Origin: Cryomorphaceae bacterium
Lineage (GTDB): Bacteria > Bacteroidota > Bacteroidia > Flavobacteriales > Schleiferiaceae
DNA: 5,767 bases
Reading direction: 5' to 3'
Assembly (NCBI GenBank): GCA_003444795.1
Contig: DLWR01000086.1
Span: 1-5,767, forward strand
Part shown: one piece after another, positions 1-5,767 of the stretch
Numbering within the stretch: position 1 is the first letter of the stretch
Layout of the letters: the number at the start of each line of letters is the position of its first letter
Made by a program: the position numbers and the translations under genes
The notes under the pieces: generated by a model
What the model saw: the letters and a program-made list of their open reading frames with translations, nothing else
The model's database searches: none
What the model was told of the DNA's origin: nothing

Positions 1-100
1 TTTTATACCCAATTATAGCCAAATCCCCCGCCGCAAGCGTCTGCCCATTTCCCGTAAATCCGGCAAATACTAGCGCACAAAAAATCCAAAACTTCTTCAT
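1..100 (-). CDS. N-terminus of a secreted protein, cut by the window edge
   Basis: Reading leftward from the ATG at 98-100, an open frame of 33 codons runs off the left edge without a stop. The first 19 or so residues form a classic Sec signal peptide: two lysines after Met, then a hydrophobic core (FWIFCALVFAGF), then a short polar stretch ending in GQ. The mature part begins TLAAGDLAIIGYK. From knowledge of the group, 'GDIAIIGY/F' right after the signal peptide is typical of large secreted or surface proteins of Bacteroidota, often with a C-terminal sorting domain; that assignment is inference because only the N-terminus is visible. The start is supported by the signal peptide, which begins exactly at this ATG, and by the non-coding AT-rich DNA upstream. 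No Shine-Dalgarno sequence is seen, as is usual in this phylum. The function is unknown. Confidence 0.72.
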   Translation of the reverse strand, partial: MKKFWIFCALVFAGFTGNGQTLAAGDLAIIGYK

Positions 101-123
101 CAATGAATGGATAGGTTGTATAG

Positions 124-133
124 TAAAATTATA
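124..133 (-). promoter_or_regulatory. Candidate promoter element for the left-edge secreted protein
   Basis: On the minus strand this reads TATAATTTTA, about 23 nt upstream of the ATG at 100. It contains TAATTTTA, one base off the Bacteroidota -7 element TAnnTTTG, and also a perfect TATAAT. No well-placed -33 TTG was found, so this is a weak call based on position and AT-richness in an otherwise non-coding gap. Confidence 0.28.
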
Positions 134-185
134 CCAATTTCTACCATCCACATTTGCCCTGATATCCCAAAACAAACAGCAAATC

Positions 186-250
186 AGTCATATTGACTAA
201 GAAAGTATATAATGAGAGGTCATCGAGTCTAATTCGTCGATGATTTAGAC
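186..250 (-). repeat. Cluster of small inverted repeats downstream of the oxidoreductase gene
   Basis: Three perfect inverted repeats lie in the 3' flank of the oxidoreductase gene, which stops at 254-256. Two interleave: 220-226 pairs with 237-243 (7 bp, TCATCGA/TCGATGA), and 227-232 pairs with 245-250 (6 bp, GTCTAA/TTAGAC). The second left arm sits inside the loop of the first. A third, 186-190 with 194-198 (AGTCA/TGACT), has a three-base loop and on the minus strand is followed by GATTT. None has a proper U-tract, so this is at best a weak terminator or 3'-end processing region for the minus-strand transcript. The pairings are read directly from the sequence; the role is inferred. The rest of the 153-bp gap at 101-253 holds nothing else I can support apart from the promoter candidate. 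Confidence 0.4.
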
Positions 251-253
251 AAC

Positions 254-1624
254 TTAAACTCCCATCAGCTCGCCCCCATCTTTTCGGCTTTTCTCTGCCG
301 CAAAGCCCATCAGGTGAGACTCAATACTTGCGCCAATCGTGGAAGTCAGAAGGGAGGCATCTTCATGTCCAACGGCTTGGATGAAGTCCGACACCAACTT
401 CCAGTCACCCCCGCCATGGCCGTCGGTTTTTTGCTCCCAAACGGTCTTTTCCCCCGTCCTAAAGTCTGTGTGCGTGAAGTGCGTCATATCCCCCACCACA
501 TCGCCCATGCTGCCCATGACGCGTGTTCGGCGCCCGTGATACGAAGTGAAGGCCTCCATATTAAACGAGGCCGTAACCCCATTCTCAAAAAGCATATTCA
601 TCGTGTAATGATCGGGCTGGTCGTTCTCCATATGGTACACGCAGCGCCCATAGTTGCTTTCACGGAGGTAATTCATGATGGCATCGCCGTGTAGCTCTTT
701 GTCCTCGGGCAGGTCAAAGTGGTGGAGCCACGTGCGGTCTCGGTAATAAATTTTCAGCGCCGAATAGGGGCAGTCCGCTTCCACCGCGCATTTATCCACA
801 CACCTTGGGGTGGATCCGTCAGGGGCATTTTCCGACGTAAACCAGCTCAAATCCCCAAATGCGTTCAAGGATTTCACAGGGCTTCCTACCAGCCAGCGAA
901 GCATGTCCAAGTCATGGCAGGATTTCGCCAAAATAATCGGTGCTGTCGCCTTTGAATTGTGCCAATTTCCACGCACAAAAGAGTGGCTCATGTGGACATG
1001 TTGAATGGGCTCAAAGTGCTGTACGGAAACCACCTTTCCCAACACCCCGGACTGCATGATTTCCCTCAGTTTTTCAAAGTAGGGCGCGTAGCGCAGCACG
1101 TGGCAAACGGCCACAATTCGGCCTGTCTTTTCCGCCAGGGCTAAAATGTCCCGGCATTCTTCCTCCGAAGGAGAAATAGGCTTCTCCAACAAGACGTCAT
1201 AGCCCATCTCCAAGGCCTTCATGCAAGGCCCGTAGTGCAAATCATCGGGGGTCGTGATGATAATGGCATCGGCAAATTTGGGACGTTCAAATACTTGCTC
1301 CCAAGTAGTAAAGCGGTTCTTTTTAGAAATGTTGTGCTTTTCTGCGTAGCGCTCATTTCGAATGGCAATGGGCTCTGCGACGCCAACAATGTCAAGCTCC
1401 TCTGGAAACTCTACCGCATAATTTCCATACACATTTCCACGGTTTCCTGCGCCACAGGTAATGGCCGTAATGGCCCCTTTGGGCAGCCTACGCTTGTGAA
1501 TTTCGGCAGGGATAATCAGCGATTCGCCGTATTCATTTTTGGCCCAAGCAGACAAGGGCAAAACGGCGCCCATGGAGAGGCCCAAGGTTTTAAGTACATC
1601 GCGGCGTGAAAAAGCTTTTTGCAT
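254..1624 (-). CDS. Tat-exported Gfo/Idh/MocA family oxidoreductase
   Basis: A 456-residue protein of the Gfo/Idh/MocA family, NAD(P)-dependent dehydrogenases that mostly act on sugars, inositols and their derivatives. Residues 1-28 form a twin-arginine signal (SRRDVLK at 6-12, hydrophobic stretch, AWA at 26-28 before a likely cleavage site), so the folded enzyme is probably exported to the periplasm with its cofactor bound. The Rossmann fold starts near residue 51, with the nucleotide-binding turn CGAGNRG at 57-63. The family signature EKP is at 147-149, followed by CHVLRY at 174-179 and SCHDLDML at 235-242, which carries the expected active-site histidine H237. A cysteine group (C275, C279, C285) interrupts the C-terminal domain, and a glycine-rich GHGGGD lies at 402-407. 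The length fits exported members of the family. The EKP signature argues against a GH109 glycosidase, a related Tat-exported branch. The start is fixed by the Tat signal. The substrate cannot be told. The gene is divergent from the acetyltransferase gene and probably monocistronic. Confidence 0.93.
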   Translation of the reverse strand: MQKAFSRRDVLKTLGLSMGAVLPLSAWAKNEYGESLIIPAEIHKRRLPKGAITAITCGAGNRGNVYGNYAVEFPEELDIVGVAEPIAIRNERYAEKHNISKKNRFTTWEQVFERPKFADAIIITTPDDLHYGPCMKALEMGYDVLLEKPISPSEEECRDILALAEKTGRIVAVCHVLRYAPYFEKLREIMQSGVLGKVVSVQHFEPIQHVHMSHSFVRGNWHNSKATAPIILAKSCHDLDMLRWLVGSPVKSLNAFGDLSWFTSENAPDGSTPRCVDKCAVEADCPYSALKIYYRDRTWLHHFDLPEDKELHGDAIMNYLRESNYGRCVYHMENDQPDHYTMNMLFENGVTASFNMEAFTSYHGRRTRVMGSMGDVVGDMTHFTHTDFRTGEKTVWEQKTDGHGGGDWKLVSDFIQAVGHEDASLLTSTIGASIESHLMGFAAEKSRKDGGELMGV

Positions 1625-1693
1625 ATGGGGTGTCGAATGAGATTGTCCATGAATTTACTAACTTCCTGACTCTCAAACACACTACCCGACTGA
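1625..1693. promoter_or_regulatory. Divergent promoter region between the oxidoreductase and acetyltransferase genes
   Basis: These 69 bp separate two start codons facing away from each other, so they should hold both promoters. On the minus strand a TTTG followed 16 bases later by TAAATTCA loosely resembles the Bacteroidota -33/-7 pair. On the plus strand I see only a poor match (TTG near 1643 and TAACTTCC near 1659). Neither start has a Shine-Dalgarno sequence. The region is assigned by gene layout; the individual boxes are weak. Confidence 0.4.
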
Positions 1694-2821
1694 ATGAGCC
1701 CAACAACTAAACGATTTCTAGCCTTAGATGTCTTCCGAGGCCTCACCATTGCCTTCATGATCATCGTGAATTCGCCCGGGAATTGGGGGTTTGTGTATGA
1801 CCCGCTGGAGCACGCTGTATGGCATGGCTTCACCCCTACTGACTTGGTTTTCCCCTCCTTCCTTTTTGCAGTTGGTGCGGCGCTGAGTTACAGCATGGAG
1901 AAATTCCGAGGCCACCCCAGTGCTGAAGTCACGTTCAAGATTTTAAAGCGGACCGCGCTGCTCTTTTTGTTTGGATTCCTCATGTACTGGTATCCGTTCT
2001 TTCGACTCACCGATAGTTTAGAATTCCAGGCCTTTCCGCTCTCAGAGACCCGCATTTTTGGAGTACTACAGCGGATCGCCTTGTGCTATGGCCTCGTGGC
2101 TTTGCTGATTTGGTACGTGGGCGATAAAGTAACTTACATCCTTGGCGGCCTTTCCCTACTACTTTACTGGGCGTTGTTGGCATTGTTGGGGAATCCCGCA
2201 GACCCTTTCAGTTTGGAAGGAAACGCTGTTCTGCACCTCGACCTTCGCCTCTTTGGAGCTGAGCATCTCTACCATGGCGAAGGAATCGCTTTTGATCCAG
2301 AGGGCCTGCTCAGCACCCTGCCCGCTCTGGGAAATGTGATAGCGGGCTATGCCTTGGGCATGTACTTGCGCGCTAATGGGAGCGCCTTTGAAACCGTTGT
2401 TAAACTGTTCGTCGTCGGGGCCATTTGTATTGGAATCGCCTTTGCATGGGATCTGGTCTTCCCCATCAATAAGAAACTATGGACCTCATCCTATGTGCTC
2501 CTCACAGTTGGCTGGGATTTGCTCATCATTGGGCTGCTGCTCATCGTCCTTCCGGTCAACGCCTCCCAGAACAATGGAATTGGCTTTTTTGAGCCCTTGG
2601 GCAAAAACCCCTTAGCCGTTTACCTCTTTAGTGAAATTGCCCTGATTACTTTTTATTTGATTCCCATCCAAGGCACGCGTCTATGGCCTTGGGTCTACGA
2701 AAACGTCTATGCGCCAGCGGGGGCTGAACTTGGCTCGTTCCTCATGGCGCTATCCTTCATGCTCCTTTGTTGGAGTTTTGGCTATTTCCTGGACAAGAAG
2801 AAGTGGTATTGGCGCGTTTAA
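1694..2821 (+). CDS. HGSNAT/NagX-like membrane acetyltransferase (COG4299 / DUF5009 type)
   Basis: A 375-residue polytopic membrane protein with about ten hydrophobic helices, related to human lysosomal heparan-alpha-glucosaminide N-acetyltransferase (HGSNAT). Members are thought to pass an acetyl group from cytoplasmic acetyl-CoA across the membrane to an amino sugar on the far side. The family landmarks are in order: LDVFRGL at 11-17 in helix 1; EHAVWHGFTPTDLVFPSF at 39-56; RIFGVLQR at 120-127; FDPEGLLSTLPALGN at 200-214; FPINKKLWTSSY at 256-267; and GKNPLAVYL at 303-311. By recalled alignment, H40 matches the active-site histidine of HGSNAT (KHASWNG in human, EHAVWHG here), so the protein is probably catalytic. 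The C-terminus (DKKKWYWRV) is typical of bacterial homologues. The ATG at 1694 places the conserved core seven residues in, as usual for the family. The natural acceptor is unknown; peptidoglycan or glycan amino sugars are reasonable guesses. The stop overlaps that of the next, convergent gene. Confidence 0.9.
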   Translation: MSPTTKRFLALDVFRGLTIAFMIIVNSPGNWGFVYDPLEHAVWHGFTPTDLVFPSFLFAVGAALSYSMEKFRGHPSAEVTFKILKRTALLFLFGFLMYWYPFFRLTDSLEFQAFPLSETRIFGVLQRIALCYGLVALLIWYVGDKVTYILGGLSLLLYWALLALLGNPADPFSLEGNAVLHLDLRLFGAEHLYHGEGIAFDPEGLLSTLPALGNVIAGYALGMYLRANGSAFETVVKLFVVGAICIGIAFAWDLVFPINKKLWTSSYVLLTVGWDLLIIGLLLIVLPVNASQNNGIGFFEPLGKNPLAVYLFSEIALITFYLIPIQGTRLWPWVYENVYAPAGAELGSFLMALSFMLLCWSFGYFLDKKKWYWRV

Positions 2822-3348
2822 CGGCCTCTTACGGCTTTTTTGAATCCTCGATCTGCTCGCTTTAACGCTTGTGCCGAAAGGCCTAAAGTCGCTCTTTCCC
2901 TAGGCCAGGCATCCTGAGCGCGCGCCCAAAAAGAAGCGTCCCATTTTACATCGCCCAACAAGAGAAATTCATAGGCAGAACGTGTCATTAAATCGCCCAA
3001 CACGTGATGCACATTGGACACGGCATCAGGCTCATTCAACCATGTTTGAAGCGTGTTGACCGAAGGGGCTAAATGCAGTCTGAGATAACTAGGCTTTTCG
3101 CTCGCCAGAAACCACGCAACGTCCGCTATGTGATTTTCTAATTTAGAAACCTTGTTCTGGCAACCCACACAATGGCCCGTTTCATGGTATGCCAATACGG
3201 CATTTTGCAAATCCATGACATCTTGTTGGATGGCCTCCAATTGTTCGGCTACCTTCGCTTTAATCGGACTGCTTGATTGTGCGTGCAAACCAAAGGGAGA
3301 AAGCGCTAACGTCAAAACGCAAAGGAGGAATGTAAAACGGTGCATCAT
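2818..3348 (-). CDS. Small secreted protein of unknown function with HExxH and CxxC motifs
   Basis: A protein of 176 residues from the ATG at 3346-3348 (175 from the next ATG at 3343-3345). Residues 1-23 form a clear Sec signal peptide (MMHRF, hydrophobic FLLCVLTLALSPFGL, then HAQ with cleavage likely before Q24), with no lipobox cysteine, so a soluble periplasmic or secreted protein is expected. The mature part looks mainly helical. H55-E-T-G-H59 immediately precedes C60-V-G-C63, a cluster of four possible metal ligands; further on lie a tryptophan-rich stretch (WDASFWARAQDAW near 136-148) and a basic C-terminus. I do not recognise the family. An in-frame TTG at 3381 and an ATG at 3369 would extend the N-terminus, but that would weaken the signal peptide and run through the promoter box, so I chose 3348. 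The gene is convergent with the acetyltransferase gene, sharing the TTAA at its 3' end, and divergent from alkD. Confidence 0.75.
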   Translation of the reverse strand: MMHRFTFLLCVLTLALSPFGLHAQSSSPIKAKVAEQLEAIQQDVMDLQNAVLAYHETGHCVGCQNKVSKLENHIADVAWFLASEKPSYLRLHLAPSVNTLQTWLNEPDAVSNVHHVLGDLMTRSAYEFLLLGDVKWDASFWARAQDAWPRERATLGLSAQALKRADRGFKKAVRGR

Positions 3349-3356
3349 GGGTGGTA

Positions 3357-3364
3357 CAAAAGTA
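3357..3364 (-). promoter_or_regulatory. Bacteroidota -7 promoter element for the small secreted protein
   Basis: On the minus strand this reads TACTTTTG, a perfect match to the TAnnTTTG element used by the primary sigma factor of Bacteroidota. A TTTG lies 14 bases upstream, closer than the usual -33 spacing. The box ends only about 8 bases before the ATG at 3348, so the transcript would start at or next to the start codon and have almost no leader. This favours the 3348 or 3345 start over the longer ones. Confidence 0.42.
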
Positions 3365-3381
3365 AACATAACTTGTTCCAA

Positions 3382-4068
3382 ATGATACTAAATGCTCATC
3401 CCTGGGTAGTGGAAGTACAAGCCACACTGGAATCAAAAGGTGATGCCCATGATGCGTTAGCCATGTCCGCCTACATGAAAAATCACTTTCCATTCTTGGG
3501 AATTAAAAAGCCCCGCCTCCGAGCGCTCACCCAGCCCCTCTTCAGCAAAGAAAGCTATCCAGCCTTGGAAGAGGCGCCCCTCTGTATCTCCCAGCTTTTT
3601 GACTTAGAGCACCGGGAATACCACATGGTCGCCCTGGAACTTTTTAAGAAAATAGAGAAACGCTTGACGCCTGAACACCTCCCGTGGATCAAAACCCTTT
3701 TGCAATCAAAGTCCTGGTGGGACACCGTGGATTTTCTAGCGACCCATGGCGTGGGCATTTTGCGGCAAAAATACCCGGATCAAACCACCCCAGTCGTCGA
3801 ATCCTGGATCTACGATGACGCTATGTGGATCAACCGAACGGCCATCATTTGCCAAGTGCTCTACCGGAAGCAAACCGATGTTCTCCTACTTGAAGAAGCC
3901 ATCCTCCAGCATCTAAGCAGCAAAGAATTTTTCTTGCGAAAGGCCATAGGGTGGTCCTTGCGCGCATATGCCCAAGAAAACCACAAGTGGGTACTGGCCT
4001 TTGTGGAGGCCCACCGCGACAACCTATCCGGACTTAGTATTCGGGAGGCATTAAAACACTTTAAATAA
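3382..4068 (+). CDS. AlkD-type DNA alkylation repair enzyme (DNA glycosylase)
   Basis: A 228-residue all-helical HEAT-like repeat protein of the AlkC/AlkD family. AlkD removes positively charged alkylated bases such as N3-methyladenine and N7-methylguanine in the cytoplasm, starting base-excision repair, and unlike most glycosylases it does not flip the base. The N-terminal landmark AYMKNHFPFLGIKKP lies at 30-44. The catalytic residues known from Bacillus cereus AlkD (W109, D113, R148, W187) match W113, D117, R152 and W191 here with identical spacing; W113 and D117 sit in SWWDTVD (111-117) and W191 in IGWSLRAYA (189-197). The length is normal for the family. An in-frame GTG at 3340 would add 14 residues but overlaps the divergent gene's start and looks unlike the family, so the ATG at 3382 is preferred. 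No Shine-Dalgarno sequence is visible. The gene is alone on its strand and ends at the hairpin terminator. Confidence 0.93.
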   Translation: MILNAHPWVVEVQATLESKGDAHDALAMSAYMKNHFPFLGIKKPRLRALTQPLFSKESYPALEEAPLCISQLFDLEHREYHMVALELFKKIEKRLTPEHLPWIKTLLQSKSWWDTVDFLATHGVGILRQKYPDQTTPVVESWIYDDAMWINRTAIICQVLYRKQTDVLLLEEAILQHLSSKEFFLRKAIGWSLRAYAQENHKWVLAFVEAHRDNLSGLSIREALKHFK

Positions 4069-4069
4069 A

Positions 4070-4097
4070 AAATCCCGGACCGTTGGGCCCGGGATTT
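4070..4097. terminator. Bidirectional hairpin terminator between alkD and the TonB-dependent receptor gene
   Basis: AAATCCCGG at 4070-4078 pairs with CCGGGATTT at 4089-4097. After one A-C mismatch, two more C-G pairs close on a GTTG loop at 4082-4085. On the minus strand the stem runs into a tract of six T then ATTT (just before the alkD stop), making it a strong intrinsic terminator for the receptor gene. On the plus strand the following T run is short (ATTTACAG), so termination of alkD is likely but weaker. The stem starts two bases after the alkD stop codon. Confidence 0.9.
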
Positions 4098-4117
4098 ACA
4101 GAACTTATTTCTAAAAT

Positions 4118-5767
4118 TTAGAAGGAATAGGTCAAGCGGCCAAAGAAGAAACGGCCCATGATACCCATTTGAACAGCGTCATACATACCGCCCGTTTCTG
4201 TCTCAGAGTCTTGAATGGTAGGAAGTGCGTCCGTCAAGTTGTTTACGCCTACCGTTGCACGCAATTTTTCAGACATCGCATAGCTCATAGAGAGATCCAG
4301 CGTTACGCGTGCATCGTACACGTCATCCGTGCCCACCCAGTCTTCTATGACCACTTGATCAAAATACGTCGCACGCAAAGACGTGAACAACTTACCCTTG
4401 GTGTAATTCAAGCCCACATTTGCCTTCAAGGGGGGCGCAGAGGCCAAAAGGAAAAGCTGCTCTCGACGGCCGAAATACGAATCTTCTTTGCCCGCCAATT
4501 GTGCATTGGTGTATACACGGTCAATGCTCATGTTGTTGATATTCACAGCCACACTCGCGTTTAATATGCCCCCAGCTAGGTTCTTTGCATACGTGCTGAC
4601 AACGTCAACGCCCGTAGTGCGCGTATCTACCGCATTGGTAAAGAACTGCACAAAGCTTACGTTCTGAGCTTGCAAGATGCTGCCCACATCGGGATCGTCG
4701 TCACCAAATCCACCCGTCAAAACCACGCGGTCTTTTACATCTACAGAATATCCATCCACGGTCAAGGTCACGCCTTTGGCGGGGGTAGAGGTAAATCCAA
4801 AGCTGATGTTCTGTGCCGTCTCCTGCTTTAAAGGTTGGATACCAAGTGCACTCGTTACGGGGTCTGCATTGTTGGCCAACTTAGACTCCACGGCTACACC
4901 AGATACAAAGTTGGTAAAGGTGCTGTTGAAGTACAGTTGAGCCAGTGAAGGTGCTCGGAAGCCCGTAGAGAAAGACCCACGCAAAGCGAAGTTCTCATTC
5001 ACCGCATAGCGACCCGCCAACTTGCCGTTGGTCGTTGCGCCGAAATCACTGTAGTTTTCAAAACGGCCCGCTGCGCCAAGCATGAATCGGTCATTTATGT
5101 CCCATTCCACATCCAAAAAAGCGCCAACGTTTGTTCGGCCCTCGAGTAATTCGTTGCTGGGACGGAATCCTGGGAAGCCCTGGCTACCACCGGGGTAGTC
5201 CGCATCATAGGTCTGCCAAGAAGCCTCTTCCCCTGCAAAAATGAAGTAGGACTCTTTGCGCGCTTCCACACCAAGCGCGACGTTAAAGCCCTTGCCTGCC
5301 GAACCAAAGTATTTATCCCACGTAGTGCCCGCGATACTCTGCGTCAGCCCAAAGCCGCCTGCCTCAAACTCGGTGGGGGTAGAAGTGCCCATGGAACGAT
5401 TCAAAGAGTTGTGCACCCAGTAATCAAACTTATTTGCACCATAAGAAGCGTAGAAATCTGCATTCCAGCCAGCTACCTCGCCGCGTAAACCCGTTGCCCA
5501 AGATTGATCGTCGATGGTTCCTTGGATTTGGGGCGAAAAGCCATTAGGGTAAATGCTAGGGATATTGCGATCAGACGTCGCATCGCGCGTCCAAGCATAT
5601 GCGTCCCCCACGCGGTGGTTCACGCCTCCAAAATTGTAAAGGGTGAAGGCCCCCACGGGGATTTCTGAATTGACCCAAAGACCTGAGTTATTCACAGAAG
5701 CGTCGCCAAATTCAACGCGGTAATCTCCCGCATCACGGTGCGTTTTTGCCTTGCTAGAATACTCGGC
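4118..5767 (-). CDS. TonB-dependent outer-membrane receptor, C-terminal beta-barrel part (N-terminus outside window)
   Basis: An open frame runs from the right edge to a TAA at 4118-4120, giving 549 visible residues. The GTG at 5693-5695 looks like an internal codon: the frame stays open for 24 more codons upstream to the edge, and the signal peptide, TonB box and plug domain are missing, so the gene begins beyond the window. The visible part is a 22-strand-type receptor barrel: alternating amphipathic strands with aromatic girdles, the family signature RGSFSTGFRAPSLAQLYF starting at fragment residue 263, LKQET at 313-317, NNLTDALP at 509-516, and a final strand RFFFGRLTYSF ending in Phe as barrels need for BAM insertion. 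It would import a siderophore, cofactor, oligosaccharide or similar substrate using TonB energy; the ligand cannot be told. No SusD-like gene follows; a terminator and convergent alkD do, which argues against a SusCD pair and for a stand-alone receptor. Confidence 0.93.
   Translation of the reverse strand, partial: AEYSSKAKTHRDAGDYRVEFGDASVNNSGLWVNSEIPVGAFTLYNFGGVNHRVGDAYAWTRDATSDRNIPSIYPNGFSPQIQGTIDDQSWATGLRGEVAGWNADFYASYGANKFDYWVHNSLNRSMGTSTPTEFEAGGFGLTQSIAGTTWDKYFGSAGKGFNVALGVEARKESYFIFAGEEASWQTYDADYPGGSQGFPGFRPSNELLEGRTNVGAFLDVEWDINDRFMLGAAGRFENYSDFGATTNGKLAGRYAVNENFALRGSFSTGFRAPSLAQLYFNSTFTNFVSGVAVESKLANNADPVTSALGIQPLKQETAQNISFGFTSTPAKGVTLTVDGYSVDVKDRVVLTGGFGDDDPDVGSILQAQNVSFVQFFTNAVDTRTTGVDVVSTYAKNLAGGILNASVAVNINNMSIDRVYTNAQLAGKEDSYFGRREQLFLLASAPPLKANVGLNYTKGKLFTSLRATYFDQVVIEDWVGTDDVYDARVTLDLSMSYAMSEKLRATVGVNNLTDALPTIQDSETETGGMYDAVQMGIMGRFFFGRLTYSF

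Noticed and set aside
107..196. A 29-codon plus-strand ORF starting at the ATG at 107 in the left intergenic gap
   Set aside because: It has no ribosome-binding or promoter evidence, no recognisable peptide features, and its length is expected by chance in AT-rich DNA.
314..1609. Several plus-strand open frames (61 to 126 codons) across the oxidoreductase gene
   Set aside because: They lie antisense to a strongly recognised gene, overlap one another, and their translations show no domain or signal peptide.
254..1624. Assigning the oxidoreductase as a GH109 alpha-N-acetylgalactosaminidase
   Set aside because: It shares the Tat signal and fold, but keeps the dehydrogenase-type EKP signature; the sequence alone does not support glycosidase activity.
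1516..1915. Minus-strand open frames of 105 and 63 codons overlapping the start of the oxidoreductase and the 5' end of the acetyltransferase gene
   Set aside because: Both are out of frame with, or antisense to, well-supported genes, and the products are low-complexity and unlike any family.
3340..3381. GTG at 3340 as the alkD start
   Set aside because: The 14 added residues do not resemble the family N-terminus and would overlap the divergent gene's start codons; the ATG at 3382 fits better.
4118..5695. GTG at 5695 as the true start of the TonB-dependent receptor
   Set aside because: The frame is open upstream to the window edge and the upstream residues continue in barrel-like style; a start here would lack the signal peptide and plug.
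1..5767. Defence island, CRISPR, transposon or phage content
   Set aside because: No repeat array, terminal inverted repeats, transposase, integrase or nuclease gene was seen; AlkD is a housekeeping repair enzyme here, with no defence partner beside it.

Overview
The window looks like ordinary chromosomal DNA from a member of the Bacteroidota, probably a free-living, possibly marine, flavobacterium-like lineage. The evidence is a Tat-exported Gfo/Idh/MocA oxidoreductase, a HGSNAT/NagX-type membrane acetyltransferase, an AlkD of Bacteroidota style ('AYMKNHFPFLGIKKP'), a TonB-dependent receptor, a signal peptide followed by 'LAAGDLAIIGY' at the left edge, starts without Shine-Dalgarno sequences, and one good match to the Bacteroidota -7 promoter element (TAnnTTTG). 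Base composition appears balanced and similar across the genes. No tRNA, rRNA, CRISPR array, insertion sequence, integrase or attachment site was seen.

Layout from left to right. Positions 1-100 (-) hold the first 33 codons of a secreted protein cut by the window edge. Positions 101-253 are non-coding, with an AT-rich promoter candidate for that gene and a cluster of inverted repeats just past the stop of the next gene. Positions 254-1624 (-) encode the Tat-exported oxidoreductase. A 69-bp divergent gap separates it from the acetyltransferase (1694-2821, +). That gene's stop overlaps the stop of a convergent gene for a small secreted protein of unknown function (2818-3348, -). A 33-bp divergent gap leads to alkD (3382-4068, +). 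A strong hairpin terminator (4070-4097) separates alkD from the convergent 3' end of a TonB-dependent receptor (4118-5767, -), whose N-terminal part lies beyond the right edge.

Genes alternate strand almost one by one, so there is no multi-gene operon inside the window. The one pairing that may be functional is the divergent oxidoreductase and acetyltransferase: both families act on sugars or sugar derivatives and both would work at or outside the inner membrane, so an amino-sugar or glycan role is possible but unproven. AlkD is a stand-alone base-excision repair enzyme. I did not find a convincing new biological system. The items most worth a second look are the small secreted protein with an HExxH plus CxxC cluster, the cysteine cluster in the exported oxidoreductase, and the overlapping inverted repeats at 220-250.
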